The notes under the pieces were generated by a model, which was given only the letters and a program-made list of their open reading frames with translations, had not been told where the DNA came from and made no database searches. A stretch of DNA of 64,000 nucleotides. It comes from Anaerolineales bacterium UBA6055 (lineage in GTDB: Bacteria > Chloroflexota > Anaerolineae > Aggregatilineales > Phototrophicaceae). Position numbers and translations under genes: made by a program. Every line of letters begins with the position of its first letter. Position 1 is the first letter of the stretch. Shown piece by piece: positions 7,454 through 15,177 of the stretch. The DNA lies in NCBI GenBank assembly GCA_002428985.1, contig DIYL01000059.1, forward strand, positions 174,872 through 238,871, given 5' to 3'.

Positions 7454-9040
7454 ATGAGTCAAGAAGAACTAGGCAAGAACGAAGAAAACCATGAAGAAGC
7501 TTCGTCTGCCGAGTTGTCGCAATCAGAAACGGCTGACGCTGTAGACTCTACCGAGGATACAACGACAGAAAGTGGGACAACGGCAGAAGAAACAAACACC
7601 GAAGATACACCAGTAGTAAGCGAACATGAAGCAGAATCGACCGATTCTACTGATGATGAAGCAACTGTCGAAGCATCAGAAGATGAAAACGATGTGCAGG
7701 TGGATGATGCTGACCTCAAATATAAACGAGGACAGGTCTACAGAGGTACAATTGCAAGTACCACCCCGACCGCAGTTTATGTTGATCTTGGTGATGGCGA
7801 TCAAGGTGTTGTTCCAGGGCGTGAACTGGAACTAATGACCCGTAAAATGCTCGAATCATTAACCGAAGGTGCCGAGGTTGATGTATACGTAGTCAATCCA
7901 AGTAACCCACGCGGGGATATCATCCTCTCGATTAATCACGCATTGGAAGAATTGGATTGGCGACAAGCCGAAGAGTATGCGCAAACCAAAGATGTGTATG
8001 ATGCACAAATTGGTGGTTACAATAAAGGTGGCTTAATTGTCCGCTTCGGTCGTTTACGTGGATTTGTCCCACAAAGCCAACTGGCAGAAGAACGTACCCG
8101 TAACATGTCGGGCGACACACCAGAAGAACGCTATGGTCCGATGGTGAATGATCCGATTGGCGTAAAAGTCATGGAAGTCGATCGTAGCCGTAACCGTCTG
8201 ATTCTCTCAGAACGCGTTGCCATGCGCGAAGTTCGCCAGAAACGCAAAGAAGCCCTGATTGAAGATTTGGCTGTCGGTGAAGTCCGTACCGGTACTGTGG
8301 TGAGCCTAGAAAACTTTGGTGCATTCGTCGATATTGGCGGTGCAGAAGGTCTTGTCCACCTGACCGAATTAGATTGGGGTCATGTGACCCACCCACGCCA
8401 AAGCGTAAGCATCGGTCAAGAAGTCGAAGTTGAAGTCATCAGTATCGATCCAAAAGCAAAACGCATCGGTCTCAGCCGTCGTCGTCGCCTGAACGATCCA
8501 TGGGACGAAATTGCGACCTCAATGCGCCGTGGTCAACTAGTCAAAGGACAAGTGACAAAACTGACAAAATTTGGTGCATTTGCCAAACTTGTCGATAATC
8601 CAGCCGTTGAAGGATTAGTTCATATTTCCGAGCTATCCAGCGAACGCGTGACCCACCCACGTGAAGTCGTTAAACGTGGTGATGAGCTAGCATTGCGCAT
8701 CGTCAAGATTGATGTCAAAGAACGTCGCCTTGGCTTGAGCTTGAAATCAGTCAACTCAACTGAATATCTCGACCTCGACTGGGAAATGGCAATTCAAGAT
8801 TCCGCCAATCTACCAGACGAAGAATCTGTCGCAGAAGCTGAAGCACCTGTAGAGGAAGCACCAGCAGAAGAACCTGTCACTGAAGTCGAAGCTCCTGTAG
8901 AGGAAACTCCCGCAGAAGAACCTGTTGCTGAAGTCGAAGCTCCTGCAGAGGAAGCATCGGCAGAAGAACCTGTTGCTGAAGAAGCGCCTGCTGAGGAAAC
9001 ACCAGCGGAAGAGCCTGTAGAAGAAGACAGCGACGACTAA
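7454..9040 (+). CDS. rpsA: S1 RNA-binding protein, ribosomal protein S1-like (four S1 domains)
   Basis: 528 residues. Residues 1-85 are an acidic low-complexity leader. Four S1/OB domains follow at about 90-165, 180-265, 272-345 and 358-435. The last two are canonical, with ENFGAFVDIGGAEGLVHL and TKFGAFAKL....EGLVHISEL. The first two are more divergent, as in ribosome-docking domains of S1. Residues 455-528 are a Glu/Ala/Pro/Val-rich tail built of imperfect repeats of APAEEPVAEVE type. S1 binds mRNA on the 30S subunit and aids initiation. The domain number is less than the six of E. coli S1 and matches shorter S1 forms of other phyla. A strong terminator follows. The ribosome-binding site is weak. 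Confidence 0.9.
   Translation: MSQEELGKNEENHEEASSAELSQSETADAVDSTEDTTTESGTTAEETNTEDTPVVSEHEAESTDSTDDEATVEASEDENDVQVDDADLKYKRGQVYRGTIASTTPTAVYVDLGDGDQGVVPGRELELMTRKMLESLTEGAEVDVYVVNPSNPRGDIILSINHALEELDWRQAEEYAQTKDVYDAQIGGYNKGGLIVRFGRLRGFVPQSQLAEERTRNMSGDTPEERYGPMVNDPIGVKVMEVDRSRNRLILSERVAMREVRQKRKEALIEDLAVGEVRTGTVVSLENFGAFVDIGGAEGLVHLTELDWGHVTHPRQSVSIGQEVEVEVISIDPKAKRIGLSRRRRLNDPWDEIATSMRRGQLVKGQVTKLTKFGAFAKLVDNPAVEGLVHISELSSERVTHPREVVKRGDELALRIVKIDVKERRLGLSLKSVNSTEYLDLDWEMAIQDSANLPDEESVAEAEAPVEEAPAEEPVTEVEAPVEETPAEEPVAEVEAPAEEASAEEPVAEEAPAEETPAEEPVEEDSDD
8826..9033 (+). repeat. Imperfect coding repeats, acidic Ala/Pro/Glu tail of S1 protein
   Basis: Successive units of about 45 bases encode variants of EAPVEE.PAEEPV.EV. 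Codon-level similarity between units indicates recent expansion by slippage or unequal exchange. Confidence 0.7.
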
Positions 9041-9066
9041 TCTCTGTCCACATAAATGATTTTCCG

Positions 9067-9093
9067 AGAGACATCCACATGGGTGTCTCTTTT
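9067..9093 (+). terminator. Rho-independent terminator of the S1 gene
   Basis: AGAGACATCC-ACAT-GGGTGTCTCT is a 10-bp stem (one T-G pair) with a 4-base loop followed by TTT, 27 bases after the stop at 9040. Confidence 0.8.
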
Positions 9094-9188
9094 GATTGGA
9101 TGGTAGTCGTCCTACAAAAATCCACTATAATTGAGAGTATTATAGTAAATCAAATTTTAATATTGACAATATATCTCGTCGCAGTTGT

Positions 9189-9216
9189 GTAGGCACGAGG
9201 CATGCCTCGTCCTTAC
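9189..9216. repeat. Palindromic intergenic repeat (GTAGGCACGAGGCATGC type)
   Basis: Core ACGAGGCATGCCTCGT at 9195-9210 is a perfect 16-base palindrome, flanked by GTAGG and CCTTAC. Related units occur at 26104 and 27093 and a weaker one at 38487. Confidence 0.65.
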
Positions 9217-9281
9217 GGTATATATAGTTGACGAGTTTCGCATCAATTCTACAGGTCTGTAATGAAGGACATCACATCATC

Positions 9282-9824
9282 ATGCTGAAACGCCTAGCCA
9301 ACTGGTCAACACCCATCCTAACATTCCCTTATATTTTACGCACCCGTCGCAACCACGGCTTAGAACATGCCACCATTCATGTCCTGAGCAAACAACGCTA
9401 TAACTTATCCGGACGGAGCAACGATAGCGGGTTTGTGCTGATTGGTGATGCCCCGACCGAGAAAATCGAAGTTGCTGTACAAGAAGCGATCAACCGCATG
9501 AAACGAGGCGAACATCAGCTAGCGATTCATCCCAATTGTGGGACAAACTTAGTCACAGCCGGATTTCTAGCAACCTTGGTTGCATGGCTCGGATTTGGTG
9601 GAAGCAATCGCCGTGATAGCTACGAACGCTTCCCGACCGTGATGATATTTATGATGGGCGTGGTCTTGTTCTCAACACCCATTGGCATGGCATTACAAAA
9701 ATACTTCACCACCGAAGGCGATGTTGGCAATATGGAACTCATCAGTGTGACCAGAAGCACCGCCACCATTCCATTTACTGGGCGCACTGTCGTCACCCAT
9801 CGTGTGACAACCCGACAGGACTAA
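9282..9824 (+). CDS. DUF6391 family membrane-associated protein
   Basis: 180 residues from the ATG at 9282 (AAGGAC about 11 bases upstream); an in-frame TTG at 9228 gives a longer but less likely form. The conserved block RRNHGLEHATIHVLS, then GRSNDSGFVLIGD and GEHQLAIHPNCGTNLVTAG is the hallmark of DUF6391, known from Chloroflexota and Cyanobacteria. HGLEHATIH and HPNCGTN could be catalytic or metal-binding. One or two hydrophobic segments follow (GFLATLVAWLGFGG and TVMIFMMGVVLFSTPIGMAL). Function unknown. It ends 7 bases before holA, so the two are probably one operon. Confidence 0.85.
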   Translation: MLKRLANWSTPILTFPYILRTRRNHGLEHATIHVLSKQRYNLSGRSNDSGFVLIGDAPTEKIEVAVQEAINRMKRGEHQLAIHPNCGTNLVTAGFLATLVAWLGFGGSNRRDSYERFPTVMIFMMGVVLFSTPIGMALQKYFTTEGDVGNMELISVTRSTATIPFTGRTVVTHRVTTRQD

Positions 9825-9831
9825 AGACCAC

Positions 9832-10830
9832 ATGAGCGATTCGCCAACATTCTATATTTTTCACGGTGATGATGACATCAGCCTCGAAAACGCCCTAAAT
9901 AAAATGCGGGACTCAATGGGTGCAGATGGCGATTTTAACACCTCAGAATTTGAAGGATCAGAGACCACTGTGCCGGACGTCTTAGGCGCAGTCAAGTCGA
10001 TGCCATTTTTAGCTGACAAACGCCTTGTCATTGTCAAAGGACTCATCAGCCATATCACGCGCAAAGGTGCAGGCGAAACCGGCAAAAAAGCCAGCGAACG
10101 TTTACTAGAAGATTTGCCCAATTTACCCGCCCATGCCCGTCTTGTCTTAGTCGAACGCGACACCTTATCCGATAAAAATAAAATCCTGCGTACGACCGAA
10201 AAAATGGGTAACGGATATATCAGTAAATTCGAAAAACCCAAAAACCTCACCACATGGATTATTAAACGGGCGAAATCTGAATATGATGTCGAAATTGTGC
10301 CACAAGCTGCCCAAGCTATCGCCGATGTCGTCAATGATGATATGCGCCGTGCCGATAGTGAATTGTACAAATTAGTCTGTTACGTCGACGGTGATCATCC
10401 CATCAACGAGCAAGATGTCGCCACCTTGACCCCATATGTGCCCGAAGCCAATGTATTTGATATGGTTGATGCGCTCGCACAAGGCAACGGTAACACAGCA
10501 TTACGCTTAATTCATCAGGCATTACATGATAACCCACGCGACCCCGGTTTCGGTTTATTCTCATTGATTGTCAGACAATTTCGCTTAATTTTAATGGTGC
10601 GTGAACACCTCAATAGTGGGGGTGGCTCGCAAAATCCAACCATTGCGAAAGCACTTGGTGTTCATCCATTTGTAGCGGGGAAAGTTTCACAGCAATCACG
10701 CGCCTTCAATACAGAACAACTAGATTCTATTCTCAAGCGACTACAAAAATACGATCAAGATATGAAAACCGGACGCATTGATCCACGGCTCGCGCTCGAT
10801 TTACTAGTCACCAGCCTCACACGGAACTAG
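9832..10830 (+). CDS. holA: DNA polymerase III subunit delta
   Basis: 332 residues, the standard length. The protein opens with FYIFHGDDDISLENAL, and continues with the family pattern SMPFLADKRLVIVKGL, ARLVLVE, KLVCYVDGDHPINEQDVATL and FDMVDALAQGN, which are delta-subunit features (degenerate AAA+ module with a C-terminal collar domain ending in GRIDPRLALDLLVTSL). Delta opens the beta clamp within the clamp-loader complex. Its last 14 bases overlap the 3' end of the convergent regulator gene at 10817. Confidence 0.95.
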   Translation: MSDSPTFYIFHGDDDISLENALNKMRDSMGADGDFNTSEFEGSETTVPDVLGAVKSMPFLADKRLVIVKGLISHITRKGAGETGKKASERLLEDLPNLPAHARLVLVERDTLSDKNKILRTTEKMGNGYISKFEKPKNLTTWIIKRAKSEYDVEIVPQAAQAIADVVNDDMRRADSELYKLVCYVDGDHPINEQDVATLTPYVPEANVFDMVDALAQGNGNTALRLIHQALHDNPRDPGFGLFSLIVRQFRLILMVREHLNSGGGSQNPTIAKALGVHPFVAGKVSQQSRAFNTEQLDSILKRLQKYDQDMKTGRIDPRLALDLLVTSLTRN

Positions 10831-13102
10831 AGAGATCATTTAAGACATCAAGCGCATAATCAACAGCCTCATTGAGTGACAGCATATATCCGGTATCATA
10901 TGCCTGTTGTAAACCACGATCATCTTGGCGTAAGGTATCTAAATGATCGAATGGCAAGATTAAATACTGGGTTTGAAATGGGAAGATACTCTGGCCAGTC
11001 GAATGCTCACGGGCACGCGCCGCACCAAACAGAACCATTGCTGCGTTAATCTGCTTGATCTCGACTAAAAGTACGATACACATCCAAAATAAATCGTGCA
11101 TATGAAATGGAAATTCCAAGCGCTTACCAAGATCAAAGCTCTCATAAAATAGCTTGATCGCTTTATCATATTGCTGACGCAGTAGGGCAATCTCTGCTAA
11201 ACAACCAATCACAATCGCTTCGCGGCGTACTTCTTTTATCTGACGCGAAATATCAAGACATTCTTCAAATGCTTCAACAGCCTCATCATATGCCTGCGCT
11301 TCAGTCAGCAATAAACCCAGCACATTCAACATATTGGTCAATCCCGACATATCGTCGATGTCACGCATTAATGCTATTGTTTTGCGATTCGCCTGAATCC
11401 GAACATCAAGTGCATTCCCCACATCAATAGCTGGGAAATTTGAACTCCATGCAATACCCCGTCGATCACCTAATGATTGATATGTACTCAACGCCAATGC
11501 CCCATACGCCCGACAAGATTGTTTATCACCACGGAAGTAAGCCAAGTTTCCAGCAGTCAGATACAAATTTGCCCGATACGATGCATCTACATCATCTTGA
11601 TATTCCATAGCTGCTTGTACCCATCGCCAGCTTTTATCGGCAATCCCTTGATACCACCAGTAATCACGCAACCCGGCAACAAGCCGCACGCCAGTTTCTG
11701 GCTCATATCCCGCCAGTGACCAGCTCATCGCTTTTGTCAAATTGTTATACTCTAAATCTAATTTCCGAAACCACCATGATTGATTTTGACTACGCAAATG
11801 TAACACCGCTTGTTCAACCAACCCCATAAAATATCGCGCATGCCGCGACTGTACTGCACGGTAGTCATCCATTCGCTCCAATTTTTCTCGGGCATAGGCT
11901 TGTAGTGTCATCAGCATGATAAAACGCGGTTCGTTCATTACATCATCAATCTGTAAAATCATACTCTTATCAAGCAAGGCACTCAGGTCATCAAACAAAT
12001 TCTCGGTGTCATCATAGATCGCTTGTATAGCCGCTAACGATGCCCCACTTTGAAAAACACTCAACTGTACGAATAGTCGTTGCTCACGTTTAGATAAAAG
12101 CTGATAACTCCAATCAATCGTATTCGTTAAATTGCGGTGCCGTTCGGGTATATTCCGCTGACGACTCGATGGAATTGCCATATGTTGTGCTAGTTTTTCC
12201 CGTAATTGCTTTGGAGAAAACAACCGCACATGAACCGATAATAATTCAATAGCTAATGGTAAACCATCTACCAGCTGACATATTGTTTGAATATCATCAC
12301 GATTCGCGTCCGTGAGTTGAAAAGTGGCGCGTTGTTGCTGTGCCCGTTGCACAAATAACTCGACAGCTTCAGAGGCTATCCCTAAAAACGTTGCATCCAG
12401 CGATAATGGTGGCACATGATAGACATATTCCCCTTCCAGATTAAGGACTTCACGACTGGTTGTCAGGACCGTCAGATGTTTTGATTTGGACAATAAGTCA
12501 CCCACGATAGCACTACCGTCAACGACATGCTCAACATTATCCAATAACAAAAGAATCTGTTTAGATGACAAAAAATGAATAATATGTGCAACAATATCAT
12601 CCATCTTGCCAGTTAACCCTAGACTCTCAGCAATCACCGTCGGAATATCATCAACATCAGTAATCTTTGTTAGATCAACAAAGTAAATCCCATCTGTGAA
12701 GATATTTTGTGCATGATTCGCGATTTCAATACTGAGCCGTGTTTTCCCTGTCCCACCTGTTCCTAGCAATGTAATCAAGCGATGCTGTTGGATAAGCTTC
12801 AGAACCGCATCCAGATGAGACTGTCGTCCGACAAATGATGACAATCTTTGAGGCAAGTTATTGTGGTAAGTATCTACTATTTCAGAGGAGTTTTCACCTG
12901 ATTGATTTAATATCTCAAGCTCAATTGCCTTAGCAACAGCTTCCCGCCGTCCAGACACATGTAATTTAGAGTATATGTGGCGCGCATACCAGCGCACCGT
13001 CTCGACTCCAATCGTGAGCCGTTCAGCAATTTCTCGATTCGATAGTCTTTCTGCCATTAATTCGAGGATTTCAAGTTCACGGTCTTTCAGTGACGTATAC
13101 AT
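10817..13102 (-). CDS. LuxR-HTH / NB-ARC ATPase / TPR regulator (cassette A)
   Basis: 761 residues from the ATG at 13102, chosen because it aligns with the start of its paralogue at 15178; an ATG three codons earlier at 13111 is equally open. Residues 5-65 are a LuxR-type helix-turn-helix (DRELEILELMAERLSNREIA, then GVETVRWYARHIYSKL). An NB-ARC/STAND ATPase follows with Walker A LLGTGGTGKTR, Walker B ILLLLDNVEHV, the sensor-like VLTTSREVL and GLPLAIEL. The C-terminal half is TPR-like helical repeats. This order, with the HTH at the N-terminus instead of the C-terminus as in MalT, is common in Chloroflexota. It is divergent from the kinase-like gene at 13341 and probably controls it. Confidence 0.9.
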   Translation of the reverse strand: MYTSLKDRELEILELMAERLSNREIAERLTIGVETVRWYARHIYSKLHVSGRREAVAKAIELEILNQSGENSSEIVDTYHNNLPQRLSSFVGRQSHLDAVLKLIQQHRLITLLGTGGTGKTRLSIEIANHAQNIFTDGIYFVDLTKITDVDDIPTVIAESLGLTGKMDDIVAHIIHFLSSKQILLLLDNVEHVVDGSAIVGDLLSKSKHLTVLTTSREVLNLEGEYVYHVPPLSLDATFLGIASEAVELFVQRAQQQRATFQLTDANRDDIQTICQLVDGLPLAIELLSVHVRLFSPKQLREKLAQHMAIPSSRQRNIPERHRNLTNTIDWSYQLLSKREQRLFVQLSVFQSGASLAAIQAIYDDTENLFDDLSALLDKSMILQIDDVMNEPRFIMLMTLQAYAREKLERMDDYRAVQSRHARYFMGLVEQAVLHLRSQNQSWWFRKLDLEYNNLTKAMSWSLAGYEPETGVRLVAGLRDYWWYQGIADKSWRWVQAAMEYQDDVDASYRANLYLTAGNLAYFRGDKQSCRAYGALALSTYQSLGDRRGIAWSSNFPAIDVGNALDVRIQANRKTIALMRDIDDMSGLTNMLNVLGLLLTEAQAYDEAVEAFEECLDISRQIKEVRREAIVIGCLAEIALLRQQYDKAIKLFYESFDLGKRLEFPFHMHDLFWMCIVLLVEIKQINAAMVLFGAARAREHSTGQSIFPFQTQYLILPFDHLDTLRQDDRGLQQAYDTGYMLSLNEAVDYALDVLNDLSSSV

Positions 13103-13189
13103 TACTGACATGCACCCAAGCTATTAATCACTCAATATCATTTATATGTCCACTCATTTCGGGTGGCGACTAAACAACACCTCATATTG

Positions 13190-13225
13190 CATTATATAAC
13201 AGAATCTAACACAACTGTGTTTTTA
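13190..13225. promoter_or_regulatory. Conserved regulatory box A, cassette A
   Basis: 36 bases identical to 17602-17637 in front of the second cassette. The box starts CATTATATAACAG and contains the inverted repeat AACAC-AACT-GTGTT followed by T residues. Its end is 115 bases from the effector start here and 113 in the other copy. The equal distance and the identity in otherwise diverged intergenic DNA point to a regulator-binding site or promoter. Confidence 0.65.
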
Positions 13226-13261
13226 GCACCTACACAATTAGGTTTATGTTGGCGTTACTTG

Positions 13262-13306
13262 TGTGCTGTGCACTGGGCTTTCGGCTAGTCAAGATTGCAC
13301 AGCACA
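13262..13306. promoter_or_regulatory. Inverted repeat upstream of effector A
   Basis: TGTGCTGTGCA and TGCACAGCACA are perfect 11-bp arms 23 bases apart, ending 34 bases before the effector ATG. The same GTGCTGTG core inverted repeat occupies the same place in cassette B. It could be an operator or an RNA hairpin in the leader. Confidence 0.6.
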
Positions 13307-13340
13307 TACTTGTCCAATTTATAATTAAATGGGAGACATC

Positions 13341-15164
13341 ATGCAGCCACAACGCAAACCCAAAAAACGTCGTCTACAACGTCGTCGCCGTAAACCCAGT
13401 GAAGAATTAGCATCAAACCAAATGCCACCAACCAATGCAGACACAATTCTCAATATGCAACAAACGCTCGGCAATCAGGCTGTCATGCGAATGCTACAAA
13501 ATACTGCTGCACCACCCAAGCCTAAATCCACATTTAACCCATCATCATTTAAAATTCAACGTATGCCATCCGTTAATGATGCGCAGACATTAATCTATGA
13601 TAGTGAACGGGGTAGTAGCCAACAGACAAAATCCGTCATTATCAATATGTTGCGCGAATACCATGAGATTATGAATGGTGGGTACGAAGAAAACTTCCCA
13701 TCTGCCGATGAAATACGCATGGAAAAAGCCGACAAATATACAGCAGATACAATTAGTCATCTACAAGCACTTGCAAAGACAATTTCTATAAAAGCAAATG
13801 AATTAAAAGCAACCGCAGAAAACCGTGCTGGTGGAAAAACCTTTAAAAAAGACAAGTCAAAACATCGGCAACGTGCCGCAAATATGAATCAGTTTTTGAA
13901 CATTAACGGTGGGATTGATAAATCTGCTAAAATCTCAAGAATTATTAAAGCCAGACATCATAGTGCATTAATGGCGAAGATGACTGGCGCACAAGATTTG
14001 AACTTCCTAACAACTGACGATATTGTAGGAGATGTAGAAGACGATGCAATCGCTGGAGGTGTTCACAGTCTCGGCAAAGGTCAGATGCAAACAGAAGACG
14101 GCATCAAAACTGGATATATGAAACAAGATGAATCGTCTCCCGACGACGCTGGCGCTATGACCGACATTAGTCGACAAGATGGCAAGCAGGGGTTACGGGC
14201 TGTTGCCACATATCAAATTAGCGAACTTCTACAAATGGGGATCATTCCCTACACTGCCCTAACTAAAAGCGAAGACGAAGAAGGCAACGTCACCACAGGT
14301 CAATTCATGGAAGAAGCCAAAGGGTTTACTGGTCGTGGTAAAGCCGTCAAGGAAGCATTACCAGATGATAAGCAACAACAAGCCAAAGCACTGCTTGATG
14401 AACTCAAAAGCGATGACACCACCTCAGACCGTAAAGGCGAAATTGAATCGGAAATCACAGATTTAGTCGGCTTTGCCAACAGTCAAATCGGTATTCAAGA
14501 AGGTAATGACGGCAGAATTTACCAACTCGAACATGCTGCCGCCGACATCGATTGGATGACACCAGTACTCCAAAAAGACCTCAGTACACTACAACTTTTT
14601 GACATCATTATTGCTCACGCAGATCGCCATGCCGAAAACTATATAGTCGAAACAGGCGAAGACGGTTCAATCACTGGCGCAAAAGGCATCGATAATGATT
14701 CTGTCTGGGGCAAACGAGTTGATAAAGACATGATGGAAGACAAAGGAGATTGGGGCTTCAATAGAGTACTGAAAACACCCGATTTGCCACCCGTTATAGA
14801 CGCTGAAGTCGCGTTACGGGTTGTTTCAACCCACTGGAACTCAATCGAGCGTATTCTAGCACAATACACAATGAAGGGTGACGAAATTGACGCAGCCAGA
14901 GGTCGCTGGGATTATGTACAAGAAGGTGTCAAAGCCATGATTATGGGTAACAAACTCGCCACTATGACCCTAGATAATCATCAAGAAATGATGATGTATG
15001 CCCGGCTCTATACAGCGATCGGTGAAAATCCGCCACAGGGCATGTGGAATCGCCAAATGATGACGTGGGGTGAAGAGACTGAAGACCTCATGAGTGAGGG
15101 CAGTTATATCTCCGAGATCGAAAATAATTACAACAGAAAAGTTAACCCAGACGATTATGCATAA
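13341..15164 (+). CDS. GNQAV-motif cargo protein with atypical kinase core (cassette A)
   Basis: 607 residues from the ATG at 13341 (GGGAG six bases upstream, and alignment with its paralogue). Residues 3-20 are strongly basic. Residues 41-52 hold MQQTLGNQAVMR, then a Pro/Lys linker and FKIQRMP at about 73-79. I know similar segments at the start of DUF4157-type proteins that accompany extracellular contractile injection systems. The body resembles an atypical kinase of the PI3/4-kinase, actin-fragmin kinase or HipA kind: a Gly-rich stretch GVHSLGKGQM, a Lys in TGYMK, the catalytic loop AHADRHAENY (Asp428) and a metal-binding-like GIDND (Asp451). Target and reaction are unknown. It is divergent from regulator 10817 and ends 13 bases from the convergent regulator at 15178. 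Confidence 0.8.
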   Translation: MQPQRKPKKRRLQRRRRKPSEELASNQMPPTNADTILNMQQTLGNQAVMRMLQNTAAPPKPKSTFNPSSFKIQRMPSVNDAQTLIYDSERGSSQQTKSVIINMLREYHEIMNGGYEENFPSADEIRMEKADKYTADTISHLQALAKTISIKANELKATAENRAGGKTFKKDKSKHRQRAANMNQFLNINGGIDKSAKISRIIKARHHSALMAKMTGAQDLNFLTTDDIVGDVEDDAIAGGVHSLGKGQMQTEDGIKTGYMKQDESSPDDAGAMTDISRQDGKQGLRAVATYQISELLQMGIIPYTALTKSEDEEGNVTTGQFMEEAKGFTGRGKAVKEALPDDKQQQAKALLDELKSDDTTSDRKGEIESEITDLVGFANSQIGIQEGNDGRIYQLEHAAADIDWMTPVLQKDLSTLQLFDIIIAHADRHAENYIVETGEDGSITGAKGIDNDSVWGKRVDKDMMEDKGDWGFNRVLKTPDLPPVIDAEVALRVVSTHWNSIERILAQYTMKGDEIDAARGRWDYVQEGVKAMIMGNKLATMTLDNHQEMMMYARLYTAIGENPPQGMWNRQMMTWGEETEDLMSEGSYISEIENNYNRKVNPDDYA

Positions 15165-15177
15165 ATCATCAATAATA

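Noticed and set aside
7459..7719. Open minus-strand frame of 86 codons in the S1 gene
   Set aside because: Ser-rich translation is the antisense of the acidic leader; the plus-strand S1 gene is certain.
8877..9125. Open minus-strand frame of 82 codons across the S1 tail
   Set aside because: It is the antisense of the Glu/Ala repeats and reads as low-complexity Leu/Gln.
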